Part shown: piece after piece, positions 1 to 6,389 of the stretch
How positions within the stretch are numbered: the first letter of the stretch is position 1
Layout: every line of letters begins with the position of its first letter
Source: an uncultured Candidatus Melainabacteria bacterium
Lineage (GTDB): Bacteria > Cyanobacteriota > Vampirovibrionia > LMEP-6097
DNA length: 15,028 nucleotides
Direction of reading: 5' to 3'
Assembly (NCBI GenBank): GCA_937927525.1
Contig: CALBDR010000312.1
Coordinates: 1 to 15,028, forward strand
Program-made: the position numbers and the translations under genes
The notes under the pieces: model-generated
Database searches by the model: none
Seen by the model: only the letters and a program-made list of their open reading frames with translations
Told to the model about the DNA's origin: nothing

Positions 1-221
1 CTACTAAATAATTCCTTGGTTTTTACCTAATATTTCTTTGGGCTGAGTAATTACTTCTAATGACGCCTTTAAGATAATCGAGCGCTGGAGCCTCTCTGGA
101 ATTATCTTTCACTATTTGAATGTAAAGAAAAAAGGAAAATTTCCACAAAATAAATAAATTATGAGATTATTAAGATCTGAGACCCTATTTTAGGGGAACA
201 AGGATCAAGGAGAAAAAATTA
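1..221. other. Upstream non-coding region with two small dyads
   Basis: I see no gene here. An 8-bp inverted repeat, AAGATAAT (71-78) and ATTATCTT (101-108), encloses a 22-base loop with no T-run after it, so it is not a clear terminator. A 5-bp hairpin, CCCTA (183-187) and TAGGG (191-195), sits just before the ribosome binding site of the next gene and might protect the mRNA end or affect initiation. I could not pick a convincing -35/-10 pair for the gene at 222. Confidence 0.4.
207..212 (+). promoter_or_regulatory. Strong Shine-Dalgarno AAGGAG for the 222 gene
   Basis: AAGGAG lies 9 bases before the ATG at 222, close to ideal spacing. It fixes this start and suggests high translation. It contrasts with several genes in the window that have no such site. 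Confidence 0.85.
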
Positions 222-1076
222 ATGAAAAAAATTACGAGTTTATTTCTGCTTGCGTTAATGGTTTTAACTGCTAGTCCTGCTGTATTTGCAAGAGAGGCTG
301 GTGAAAATTTTTTAAGACCACTTAACGTTCAAAACGCTTATATTGATACAGAAAGCGAAAATAAGTATGAATTAAGAGTGAACTTTGACTGGTTCAGAAG
401 TAGTCAAGGTATTGCGGGTGCTAGAGTGAGAAACAACTCTTTTAATTTACCTAGATTAGAAGTTAGAAGAAGTTTTGATACTGCTATCCCCACTAGAATC
501 GGTTTAAGTGGTTCACTAAATGCCGGTGAAACGAATACTGGTTCATTTGGTTTTGGTAACTTAGGTATTACTTTAGAAGCTGCGTTAATTAATAACGAAG
601 AATTTGCTTCTACTTTATACTTCAACCAACACATCCCATGGGTAAGCAACCCTAATTTAACTAATGCATTATGGAGACCTACTAACGGTACTGATGCATA
701 TAGTTTCCAAACTGGTTTAGAGACTCAGTTTGATTTAGGTGATCATTTAACTGTTTACTCTGACTTAGGTTACAGATATGATGATTTTGATGATGATGTA
801 GTAGGACACTCTTTTGTATATTCTACAGAAGCTGTTTTAGACACAGGTTCACCTATTAACCTTTCAATGGGTATGTTAGGTATGACTACTTATGACAATA
901 AAACTTTCTCTAGCAGAGGAGCAAGAATTGGTGGTACTGATATTAGATTAGTTCCTGGTCTTATCATCCCTCTTGGTGAAGAGAAAAACACACAAATCAG
1001 ATTTGGATTCCCTATCGGTGTAAGTAATGATGCACCTGACTTCGGTGTTCAAGCTAGTGTATTTGCTGCAATCTAA
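222..1076 (+). CDS. Exported outer-membrane beta-barrel-type protein
   Basis: This is a predicted secreted protein of 284 residues. Residues 1-23 form a signal peptide: MKK, a hydrophobic core, and the cleavage motif VFA before R24. The mature part lacks long hydrophobic helices. It alternates short polar and apolar strands rich in G, N, T and aromatic residues, as in outer-membrane barrels; the stretch around FGFGNLGITLEAAL recalls the turn-strand pattern of transporter-like barrels of the phenol-degradation MetA type. That resemblance is pattern reading, not a match I can verify. The last residue is Ile rather than the usual Phe/Trp of barrel C termini. It stands alone: a strong ribosome binding site precedes it and a good terminator follows, which fits an abundant envelope protein. 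The substrate is unknown. Confidence 0.75.
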   Translation: MKKITSLFLLALMVLTASPAVFAREAGENFLRPLNVQNAYIDTESENKYELRVNFDWFRSSQGIAGARVRNNSFNLPRLEVRRSFDTAIPTRIGLSGSLNAGETNTGSFGFGNLGITLEAALINNEEFASTLYFNQHIPWVSNPNLTNALWRPTNGTDAYSFQTGLETQFDLGDHLTVYSDLGYRYDDFDDDVVGHSFVYSTEAVLDTGSPINLSMGMLGMTTYDNKTFSSRGARIGGTDIRLVPGLIIPLGEEKNTQIRFGFPIGVSNDAPDFGVQASVFAAI

Positions 1077-1101
1077 GTAACTTAGCTTTAGATTAATTAT
1101 T

Positions 1102-1131
1102 AAACCCCGCTTTAGAAGCGGGGTTTTTTTT
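1102..1131 (+). terminator. Rho-independent terminator of the barrel gene
   Basis: AAACCCCGC (1102-1110) pairs with GCGGGGTTT (1118-1126). The stem can extend inward by two T-A pairs, leaving a TAG loop, and it runs directly into a T-tract to 1131. This is the clearest intrinsic terminator in the window, 26 bases after the stop codon. Confidence 0.93.
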
Positions 1132-1201
1132 GATCAAAAAATTACAATCACACAGATGTTGATCTATAGAATAGAACGAGAATTCCAAATAAGCACAAAG
1201 A

Positions 1202-1233
1202 ATGACATCGAGTTTCTATTTTTGTTTTATAAT
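1202..1233 (+). promoter_or_regulatory. Promoter giving a probably leaderless mRNA for the 1242 gene
   Basis: A perfect TATAAT lies at 1228-1233. An ATGACA at 1202-1207 is a 5/6 match to the -35 consensus, but the 20-base spacer is long. The ATG at 1242 begins 8 bases after the -10 box, so transcription would start at about the first codon. No Shine-Dalgarno is visible. Confidence 0.6.
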
Positions 1234-1241
1234 TTCAATGT

Positions 1242-1937
1242 ATGGTGTTGACTACTAAGTTGAGCAGTGACTTGAATATCATCCAAGCATTTGGTAAGGA
1301 TCCTAATAGCTCTAAATTTGCTGAAAATGTTTTGTCAGTAGTTAAAGATCCTCGGAAACTTGCACATAACTTAGCTTTAGACCCTTTAAATTTATTAACG
1401 ACACCTATTGAAAGAATTTTTACTGTTCTTGAAAAGCTTGATCAGAAGGTTCTAAATATAAAAGCAAAAGATCCAGGTCAAGCAAACTTAATTAATGATA
1501 TTTCCAAAAAATTGTTTGAGGCGATAGCTATAGCAATCTCAAACAGGATAGACATCATGGGAAAATTACCTGATTTAAAAGGAAAGCTGGAATTAATATA
1601 TAAAAATGAAAAAGATCAAGGCTTGAAGTTAGCAGTTGAGCTTCTTGAGGAGCTTAGAGCAATTCAAGGAATTAAATGGGCAAGGGATGGATACACAGAT
1701 TTTGATAAATTTGCTGCTAAAGACAAAGGAGTTAGGGCAGTTTTTGCTAAGAATTTTAATTCCTGGGGTGATTTTTTAGATGCAGCTGGTGATAAGTTTA
1801 GTAATATTCTAAGTCCGGAGTTCTTGCATCAGTTTAGGCATGAGGAAGTTGCTAATCAAGTAGTTAAATTTTCACGACCACGGCATCATCAAACATCGTC
1901 ACATCTTCTAAGGGCAAGGGCTGCATCTGCTGCTTAA
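1242..1937 (+). CDS. Hypothetical alpha-helical protein
   Basis: I do not recognise this 231-residue protein. It has no signal peptide and no clear membrane segment. It is mostly amphipathic helix with many K, E, L and I residues. A repeated DP motif occurs early (KDPNS, KDPRK, LDPLN, KDPGQ). The last 25 residues turn basic and rich in H, R and A (RPRHHQ, HLLRARAASAA), which could bind nucleic acid or an acidic partner; that is inference. An out-of-frame ATG at 1238 stops after six codons, so 1242 is the start. A short hairpin terminator follows the stop codon, so it is probably a single-gene unit ahead of enolase. Confidence 0.7.
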   Translation: MVLTTKLSSDLNIIQAFGKDPNSSKFAENVLSVVKDPRKLAHNLALDPLNLLTTPIERIFTVLEKLDQKVLNIKAKDPGQANLINDISKKLFEAIAIAISNRIDIMGKLPDLKGKLELIYKNEKDQGLKLAVELLEELRAIQGIKWARDGYTDFDKFAAKDKGVRAVFAKNFNSWGDFLDAAGDKFSNILSPEFLHQFRHEEVANQVVKFSRPRHHQTSSHLLRARAASAA

Positions 1938-1961
1938 AGACTCAATAAAAAAATCTAAATT

Positions 1962-1981
1962 GCCTTTAATAAAGGCTTTTT
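1962..1981 (+). terminator. Short rho-independent terminator before enolase
   Basis: GCCTTT (1962-1967) and AAAGGC (1971-1976) form a 6-bp stem with an AAT loop, followed by five Ts. The stem is short and AT-rich, so termination may be partial. It separates the 1242 gene from enolase. Confidence 0.65.
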
Positions 1982-1995
1982 CGCTTAAAATGCGC

Positions 1996-2001
1996 TATAT
2001 T
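1996..2001 (+). promoter_or_regulatory. -10 box for a leaderless enolase mRNA
   Basis: TATATT ends 7 bases before the ATG at 2009, so the transcript would begin at or next to the start codon. There is no Shine-Dalgarno between the preceding terminator and the ATG. No good -35 box is visible, because the spacing falls in the terminator. Confidence 0.5.
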
Positions 2002-2008
2002 AGTAGTT

Positions 2009-3334
2009 ATGGAATTAATGATAGACGATGTATGGGCAAGAGAAATATTAGATAGTAGAGGTAATCCTACTGTTGAAGTTGAAGTAACTCTTTCTGATGG
2101 TAGCACTGCTACAGCTGGTGTCCCGAGTGGAGCAAGCACTGGTGCTTTTGAAGCTTGTGAATTAAGAGATGGAGATAAAGACCGTTATTTAGGTAAAGGT
2201 GTTTTAAAAGCAGTTCAGAATGTAAATGAGATCGTTGCTCCAGAATTAATTGGCTTTGATCCTACTTTCCAAGCCGAATTAGATACTTTATTAATAGACT
2301 TGGATGGTACTCCTAATAAATCGAAATTAGGAGCTAATGCAATTTTAGGTGTAAGTTTAGCTGTCGCTAAAGCTGCTGCTGCAGCTTCAGGACTTCCTTT
2401 ATACCAATACCTTGGTGGTCCTAACGCAAGAACTTTACCAGTGCCGATGATGAACATCTTAAACGGTGGAAAGCATGCATTAGATTCTGTAGATCTTCAA
2501 GAGTTTATGGTTATGCCTGTAGGTGCTAGCTCTTTCTCTGAGGCACTTAGATGGGGTACTGAAACTTTCCATGCTTTAAAATCAGTTCTTAAAGATGCTG
2601 GCATGGCTACGAGCGTAGGTGATGAAGGTGGTTTTGCGCCTAGCTTAGCTAACAATGCTGATGCTATTGAGAAAATCCTTACAGCTATTGATAAAACAGG
2701 TCTTAAAGCCGGTAAAGATTTATTCATCGCTATAGATGCTGCTTCTACAGAGCTTTACGATGAAGCTAAAAAGGAATATAACTTAGAAAAAGAAGGTAAA
2801 ATTCTTACTGGTTCTCAAATGGTTGATCTTTATGAGAAGTGGGTAAATGATTACCCGATTATTTCTATTGAAGATGGTTTCGCTGAAGAAGACTGGGAGA
2901 CTTGGAAAGAAGCTTCTGATAGATTAAATTCTAAAGTTCAGTTAGTTGGTGATGATTTATTCGTTACTAATACTGAAAGACTTCTTAGAGGAATTAAATC
3001 TAGAACAGCTAACAGTATTCTTATTAAAGTTAATCAGATTGGTACCCTAACTGAAACTTTAAATGCTATTGAAATGGCGAAAAGAGCTGGTTACACTTCG
3101 GTAATCTCTCATAGATCGGGTGAAACTGAAGATACTACTATCGCTGATTTAGCTGTAGCTACTAACGCTGGTCAGATTAAAACAGGAGCTCCATCTCGTT
3201 CAGATAGAGTTGCTAAGTATAACCAACTTCTTAGAATTGAAGAAGAGTTAGGTGAGCAAGCTATTTATGGAGGTGAAGCTAGTTTTTACAACCTAGCTGA
3301 GTTACCCGAAGCTAAAGTAGCAGCTACGGCTTAA
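2009..3334 (+). CDS. eno: Enolase (phosphopyruvate hydratase)
   Basis: Enolase interconverts 2-phosphoglycerate and phosphoenolpyruvate in glycolysis; it is cytosolic and Mg-dependent. The 441-residue length is only slightly above the usual bacterial 425-435. Family motifs are intact: DSRGNPTVEVEV near the N terminus, the SGASTG loop, GDEGGFAP with catalytic acid E206, the catalytic lysine K340 in LIKVNQIGT, SHRSGETED with H368, and the active-site K391 in IKTGAPSRSDR. I therefore expect an active enzyme. I kept the ATG at 2009; an in-frame ATG at 2018 is an alternative start, but 2009 sits 7 bases behind a -10-like box. A HIT-family remnant follows after 13 bases on the same strand and was probably co-transcribed. 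Confidence 0.98.
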   Translation: MELMIDDVWAREILDSRGNPTVEVEVTLSDGSTATAGVPSGASTGAFEACELRDGDKDRYLGKGVLKAVQNVNEIVAPELIGFDPTFQAELDTLLIDLDGTPNKSKLGANAILGVSLAVAKAAAAASGLPLYQYLGGPNARTLPVPMMNILNGGKHALDSVDLQEFMVMPVGASSFSEALRWGTETFHALKSVLKDAGMATSVGDEGGFAPSLANNADAIEKILTAIDKTGLKAGKDLFIAIDAASTELYDEAKKEYNLEKEGKILTGSQMVDLYEKWVNDYPIISIEDGFAEEDWETWKEASDRLNSKVQLVGDDLFVTNTERLLRGIKSRTANSILIKVNQIGTLTETLNAIEMAKRAGYTSVISHRSGETEDTTIADLAVATNAGQIKTGAPSRSDRVAKYNQLLRIEEELGEQAIYGGEASFYNLAELPEAKVAATA

Positions 3335-3347
3335 GGACTTCTTTGAA

Positions 3348-3715
3348 ATGTCTAAACTAGTCTTGGGTGATTTTAGCTTAGATTCTAGGCTAAAAAATGA
3401 TACGGTTTTCTTAAAAGACCTAAATTTATCAAGATTATTAATAATGAATGATTCTAGATACCCGTGGTTAATTTTAGTACCGAGGGTATCTTTTAATATA
3501 ACTGAGTTATTTGAGCTTACTGATGAACAATTTTCAGAATTACATCAAGTTTAGGTAATGTCGTTAAACAAATGCATATACATATAGTAGCGAGATATGA
3601 GGATGATGAAACCTGGCCTGCCCCAGTATGGGGAAAAGGTAAAGCTGTATCCTACAGCAATACTGATTTACAAGATATTTCTATAAAAATACAAAAATAT
3701 TTGCAAAAATTTTAA
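3348..3715 (+). pseudogene. HIT-family hydrolase, broken by internal deletion and frameshift
   Basis: HIT proteins hydrolyse or transfer nucleotidyl groups on dinucleotides or nucleoside phosphates. The first part (3348-3554, 68 codons, then TAG) has the family N terminus with LIMNDSRYPWLILVPR. The C-terminal part continues in another frame from about 3545 to the TAA at 3713-3715: SSLGNVVKQMHIHIVARYED, then WPAPVWGKGK. That half holds the HIT motif in its QMHIHIV form. Compared with intact relatives, roughly 20-25 residues are missing at the join near 3545, and the frame changes there. AAGGA at 3333-3337, 10 bases before the ATG, shows the gene was once translated behind enolase. The present 68-residue product would lack the catalytic histidines. 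An assembly collapse is the alternative. Confidence 0.88.
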
Positions 3716-3955
3716 AAAAACGCTTATTTCATAACCTAAGCTTAATTTTCAAGTGATATTTATACTTATGTAGAGGCTAGTAATAAAGTCTCACGTCGAG
3801 TCAAAAGTTTTCAATCCCTGGACCTTTAGGTTTACTTGGAAGCACTGATTCACTAGTGCCATTGTGATTTAGTGCTTAAGGAGGAAAGAGGAGAAATCAT
3901 CAACAAAGATCTGGGGATTTTATTTCAAAAAAAATTAAAAAAATGGAGAGGAAAA
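3716..3955 (+). promoter_or_regulatory. Long leader of the GDPHVD protein gene
   Basis: This 240-base stretch has no convincing gene. TATACT at 3761-3766 is a possible -10 box, giving a leader of about 180 bases. GCACT (3842-3846) can pair with AGTGC at 3855-3859 or with AGTGC at 3871-3875; the two pairings exclude each other. The second arm abuts AAGGAGG (3878-3884) and a second purine tract (GAGGAG), yet no standard start codon lies in range of them. A small dyad ACCT/AGGT lies in the 3820-3832 region. I recognise no known riboswitch class. Confidence 0.35.
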
Positions 3956-5239
3956 ATGAATGAAGCAATAGGAAGAGCAATAGAGACAGTAAATGCTCCA
4001 GTGGAGTTAAAAAGTCAAGAGGCGGAGCAGGAACAAAATGATTTAATTGCTGAGAATGATGATATTGAATCAGAGATTAATCAGGCTGAAAATGATATGG
4101 CATCATTAAAAGCACAGTTAGTCCCTAATGTAGCTGCCGCTGCTACTGAACTGGATACTAACATAGGTAGAGACGAAACTCCAGCGGTGGCTGCTGCTGC
4201 AGAGACTTTAGATGATGGTAATGCTGATGATACTGCTCCTGTTGCAGCTGGAGAAACTAGTGTCACTCAAGATGGTGAATGGACGACTATCACAACATCT
4301 GACGGTTCAGAAATTAAAACTAACGTTGGTGCTGGTGGTGATCAAGTATTTTTAACTGATTCAAATGGACAGGAAATTAGGGTTCACGGTGACCCTCATG
4401 TCGATTTCAATAATGATGGTGAAGATGATGTTCACACTGGTGATAACTTCCAGATAGAAACTAGTGGAGGATCTATTGTTCACTTTAATACAGTTAAAGA
4501 GGGCGATGAATGGTATACCAGAGGGGTATTTGTCGAAGATCAAAATGGTACTGTGACACAAATAGGTCGTTCAGCAAATGATCAGGATCATGTGGCAGAA
4601 GCTACTGAAGTTGATGAAAGTGAAATTAGTCAGCTTGGAAGTGATGCAGATGGTGCTGCTGTATTAGGTATCGCTGCAGATGGAACAGGAATGATTAAGC
4701 AGGGTAATGACTGGCATGTAGTTGAAGATGAGTCATTCGGAGATTTCAAAGAGAATATGAGTTTCGCGGATCAGGTAGGTGAAAAAATTGATCCAGGTTT
4801 TGTTGGTGCTGACACTCAAGGTGAAGTTTTAGATGTTGCTGGAGCCAATGCTAATGGAGTTGATGCTCAAATAGATGAAGGTGCACTAGATATTGCAGCT
4901 CAAAATGCTGCAATTGAACAGGAAATTAGTACACTTGAAGGTGAGGTTCAGGTTCTTAATGCTGATCAATCTTTAAATGATCAAGATATTCAGTCGGCAG
5001 CGGCAGAAGCTAATGAAGCAAGGTCTGAGCTGGCTATTAACGCAACTCTTCCAGAAGGATTAAAAACTGACGGTTTGACTACTACTGCGAATATTGATAA
5101 TGATGCTGATGAAAATATACCTATTCTTGGTCATGAAGAAGTAAATGATGAATTTGATGTGGGTGTAATTGATTCAGATGTAGATGCTGACGTAATTACT
5201 GATAGTAGAAGAAATGTGAATGGTTTAGGTCAAGGCTAA
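3956..5239 (+). CDS. Acidic protein with GDPHVD/calcium-loop domain (DUF1521-like, possible self-cleaving)
   Basis: A strongly acidic protein of 427 residues with no signal peptide or membrane segment. Three parts are visible. Residues about 15-55 are a Glu/Gln-rich coiled coil, followed by Ala-rich linkers. Residues about 100-230 form a beta-rich domain with GDPHVD (D146-P147) running directly into DFNNDGEDD (150-158), a DxNxDGxxD calcium-binding loop. Residues about 310-360 form a second coiled coil, and the tail is Asp-rich. GDPHVD is, to my knowledge, the site of calcium-induced cleavage between D and P in the DUF1521 (metal-ion-inducible autocleavage) domain of rhizobial NopE1, a type III effector. 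Assignment here rests on the motif. I chose ATG 3956, preceded by GGAGAGG; an in-frame GTG at 3872 would add 28 residues. It is 78 bases upstream of the DnaQ-fold gene. A von Willebrand-D-type GDPH domain is the alternative. Confidence 0.72.
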   Translation: MNEAIGRAIETVNAPVELKSQEAEQEQNDLIAENDDIESEINQAENDMASLKAQLVPNVAAAATELDTNIGRDETPAVAAAAETLDDGNADDTAPVAAGETSVTQDGEWTTITTSDGSEIKTNVGAGGDQVFLTDSNGQEIRVHGDPHVDFNNDGEDDVHTGDNFQIETSGGSIVHFNTVKEGDEWYTRGVFVEDQNGTVTQIGRSANDQDHVAEATEVDESEISQLGSDADGAAVLGIAADGTGMIKQGNDWHVVEDESFGDFKENMSFADQVGEKIDPGFVGADTQGEVLDVAGANANGVDAQIDEGALDIAAQNAAIEQEISTLEGEVQVLNADQSLNDQDIQSAAAEANEARSELAINATLPEGLKTDGLTTTANIDNDADENIPILGHEEVNDEFDVGVIDSDVDADVITDSRRNVNGLGQG

Positions 5240-5307
5240 GCAGTGATTTCCGAAATTTTTCTAAGCTTCAAGATTTAAATTTTATGATGATCTTCAGTTA
5301 AGAAATT

Positions 5308-5312
5308 GGAGG
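5308..5312 (+). promoter_or_regulatory. Shine-Dalgarno GGAGG deciding the 5318 start
   Basis: GGAGG lies 5 bases before ATG 5318 and argues against the upstream in-frame TTG at 5306. A second site, GAGGTG (5366-5371), lies just before another in-frame ATG at 5375, so a product shorter by 19 residues may also be made. Confidence 0.7.
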
Positions 5313-5317
5313 TCAAA

Positions 5318-6106
5318 ATGCTTAAAGAAAAAAAAGATAATTTAGTTAAAAAGAATGAAAAGTCAGAGGTGAATATGACTGAGAGATTACTTTTTCTCAG
5401 TATTGCAGCTACTGGTTTAGATGCTTTTAAAGATAGGATATGTAGAATTAGTTTGGTGGATCATAAGGGTAAAGAGTTTAATTATCTAATTAATCCAGAA
5501 ATCTCAGTTAAGGACTATGCTGTAAAAGCTCATGGTCTTTCTGATGCTCAGTTGAAGAAGGCTGGGAAATTTGAAGATATCGTTGAGGATTTGCTTGAAA
5601 TTATAGAAGCACATAATGTTGTTGTAGCTTATAACTTCTCTTTTGTTTTTCAAATCTTACAAAATGAATTATACAGAGTTAGTGGTTATAGGCTTTTAGA
5701 GGAGAATTTTACTTTTGTGGATCCATATTTGATTTTCAAGAAGCTTTATCCTTATAGCTTAAAGAATGCAGTGAAAACTTTTTTAGGTCAGGATTATAAG
5801 CTTGATGATAGTTCAGCTTTTTCTGCAAAGGTTTTAAAAGATATTTATCAAGCCCAGGAAAAAGCTAACCCTGAATTTTTCGAGCAGGGCTTAAGAAAGC
5901 TTGAGCATCATACTATTGGTGATATAGGAATTCCAGGAAGATGGTTTAGCCTAAAGGAGGATAACTTTGTGTTTGCAATAGGTAAATTTAAAGGGAAAAA
6001 AGTAACAGAGGAGCATGTAGATTATTTGAATTGGTTATCTAGTCTTGATGATATTACAGTTTCTGAGAGGAAGTTTATAGAGGATTTTAGTATTAATGTG
6101 ACTTAG
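5318..6106 (+). CDS. DnaQ/ExoX-fold protein lacking catalytic residues (predicted pseudoenzyme)
   Basis: This 262-residue protein follows the DEDD 3'-5' exonuclease fold with an ExoX-like C-terminal region, but the active site is gone. Exo I, normally FxDxETTG, reads FLSIAATG: the Asp is S28 and the Glu is A30. Exo II, normally an NxxFD-type motif, reads AYNFSFVFQIL, with Val where the Asp belongs. Exo III (H/Y then D) aligns to LDDSSAFSAKVL, without the expected His and Asp. The surrounding fold motifs are well kept (TGLDAF, INPEISVKDYAVKAHGLSD), and the frame is open, so it looks maintained. The C terminus has FAIGKFKGKKVTEEHVDYLNWL, resembling the short FGKxKGK...YLxWL tail of ExoX-like proteins. 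I infer a binding or regulatory role, possibly for nucleic-acid ends. The 19 residues before M20 are Lys-rich. Confidence 0.8.
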   Translation: MLKEKKDNLVKKNEKSEVNMTERLLFLSIAATGLDAFKDRICRISLVDHKGKEFNYLINPEISVKDYAVKAHGLSDAQLKKAGKFEDIVEDLLEIIEAHNVVVAYNFSFVFQILQNELYRVSGYRLLEENFTFVDPYLIFKKLYPYSLKNAVKTFLGQDYKLDDSSAFSAKVLKDIYQAQEKANPEFFEQGLRKLEHHTIGDIGIPGRWFSLKEDNFVFAIGKFKGKKVTEEHVDYLNWLSSLDDITVSERKFIEDFSINVT

Positions 6107-6128
6107 TGAAATAAATTTCTTTCATTTT

Positions 6129-6176
6129 TAGAACAGCTGGCTTTTTATAGCTGTCATTTTCGAGCCAGCTGTTCTA
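6129..6176. repeat. 14-bp perfect inverted repeat, 20-base loop
   Basis: TAGAACAGCTGGCT (6129-6142) pairs with AGCCAGCTGTTCTA (6163-6176). The loop contains AGCTGT (6149-6154), which can pair instead with ACAGCT inside the left arm. There is no T-run on either side on either strand, so it is not a standard intrinsic terminator. It begins 22 bases after the stop codon of the DnaQ-fold gene. It could be an mRNA 3'-end stabiliser, a protein-binding dyad or a repeat-element remnant. Confidence 0.8.
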
Positions 6177-6389
6177 TATAAATTTGTGTTGGCTCCTATT
6201 ACATTTGATCTTGGATATGCTCTAGTTCATTTCTAATGAAGTGTCCTAAATCTTTGATTTTCCTCTTTGGATTTTCTATTTTTATTTTGGTCAAATTTAT
6301 CTCTCCCCACATAAATATAAGTAGGGTATTATTTGATATCAATCTCGCTCTTGAGTCATATTATTAGAAGCAGTTTAAGATTAATATTT
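6177..6389. other. Non-coding stretch before the symporter remnant
   Basis: I see no gene or RNA here. TTGAGT (6351-6356) and TAAGAT (6376-6381), with a 19-base spacer, could be the former promoter of the symporter. The -10 box ends 8 bases before the ATG at 6390, and there is no Shine-Dalgarno. Confidence 0.3.

Noticed and set aside
404..649. Minus-strand open frame inside the barrel gene, and similar antisense frames inside eno, the GDPHVD gene, the creatininase-family gene and rbgA
   Set aside because: They lie opposite well-supported genes, show no family motifs and have no ribosome binding sites worth noting.
3768..3773. ATG-TAG minimal start-stop element just after a -10-like box
   Set aside because: Short enough to be chance, and no ribosome binding site precedes it.
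3872..3955. GTG 3872 as the start of the GDPHVD protein
   Set aside because: No Shine-Dalgarno precedes the GTG; the AAGGAGG falls inside this stretch. ATG 3956 has GGAGAGG just upstream and begins where the helical protein pattern begins.
4382..4440. GDPH motif as a von Willebrand D domain
   Set aside because: Those domains continue with a TFDG-type motif and many cysteines; here VD and a calcium loop follow and no cysteine pattern is seen.
5306..5317. TTG 5306 as start of the DnaQ-fold protein
   Set aside because: It lies on top of the Shine-Dalgarno GGAGG that serves ATG 5318.
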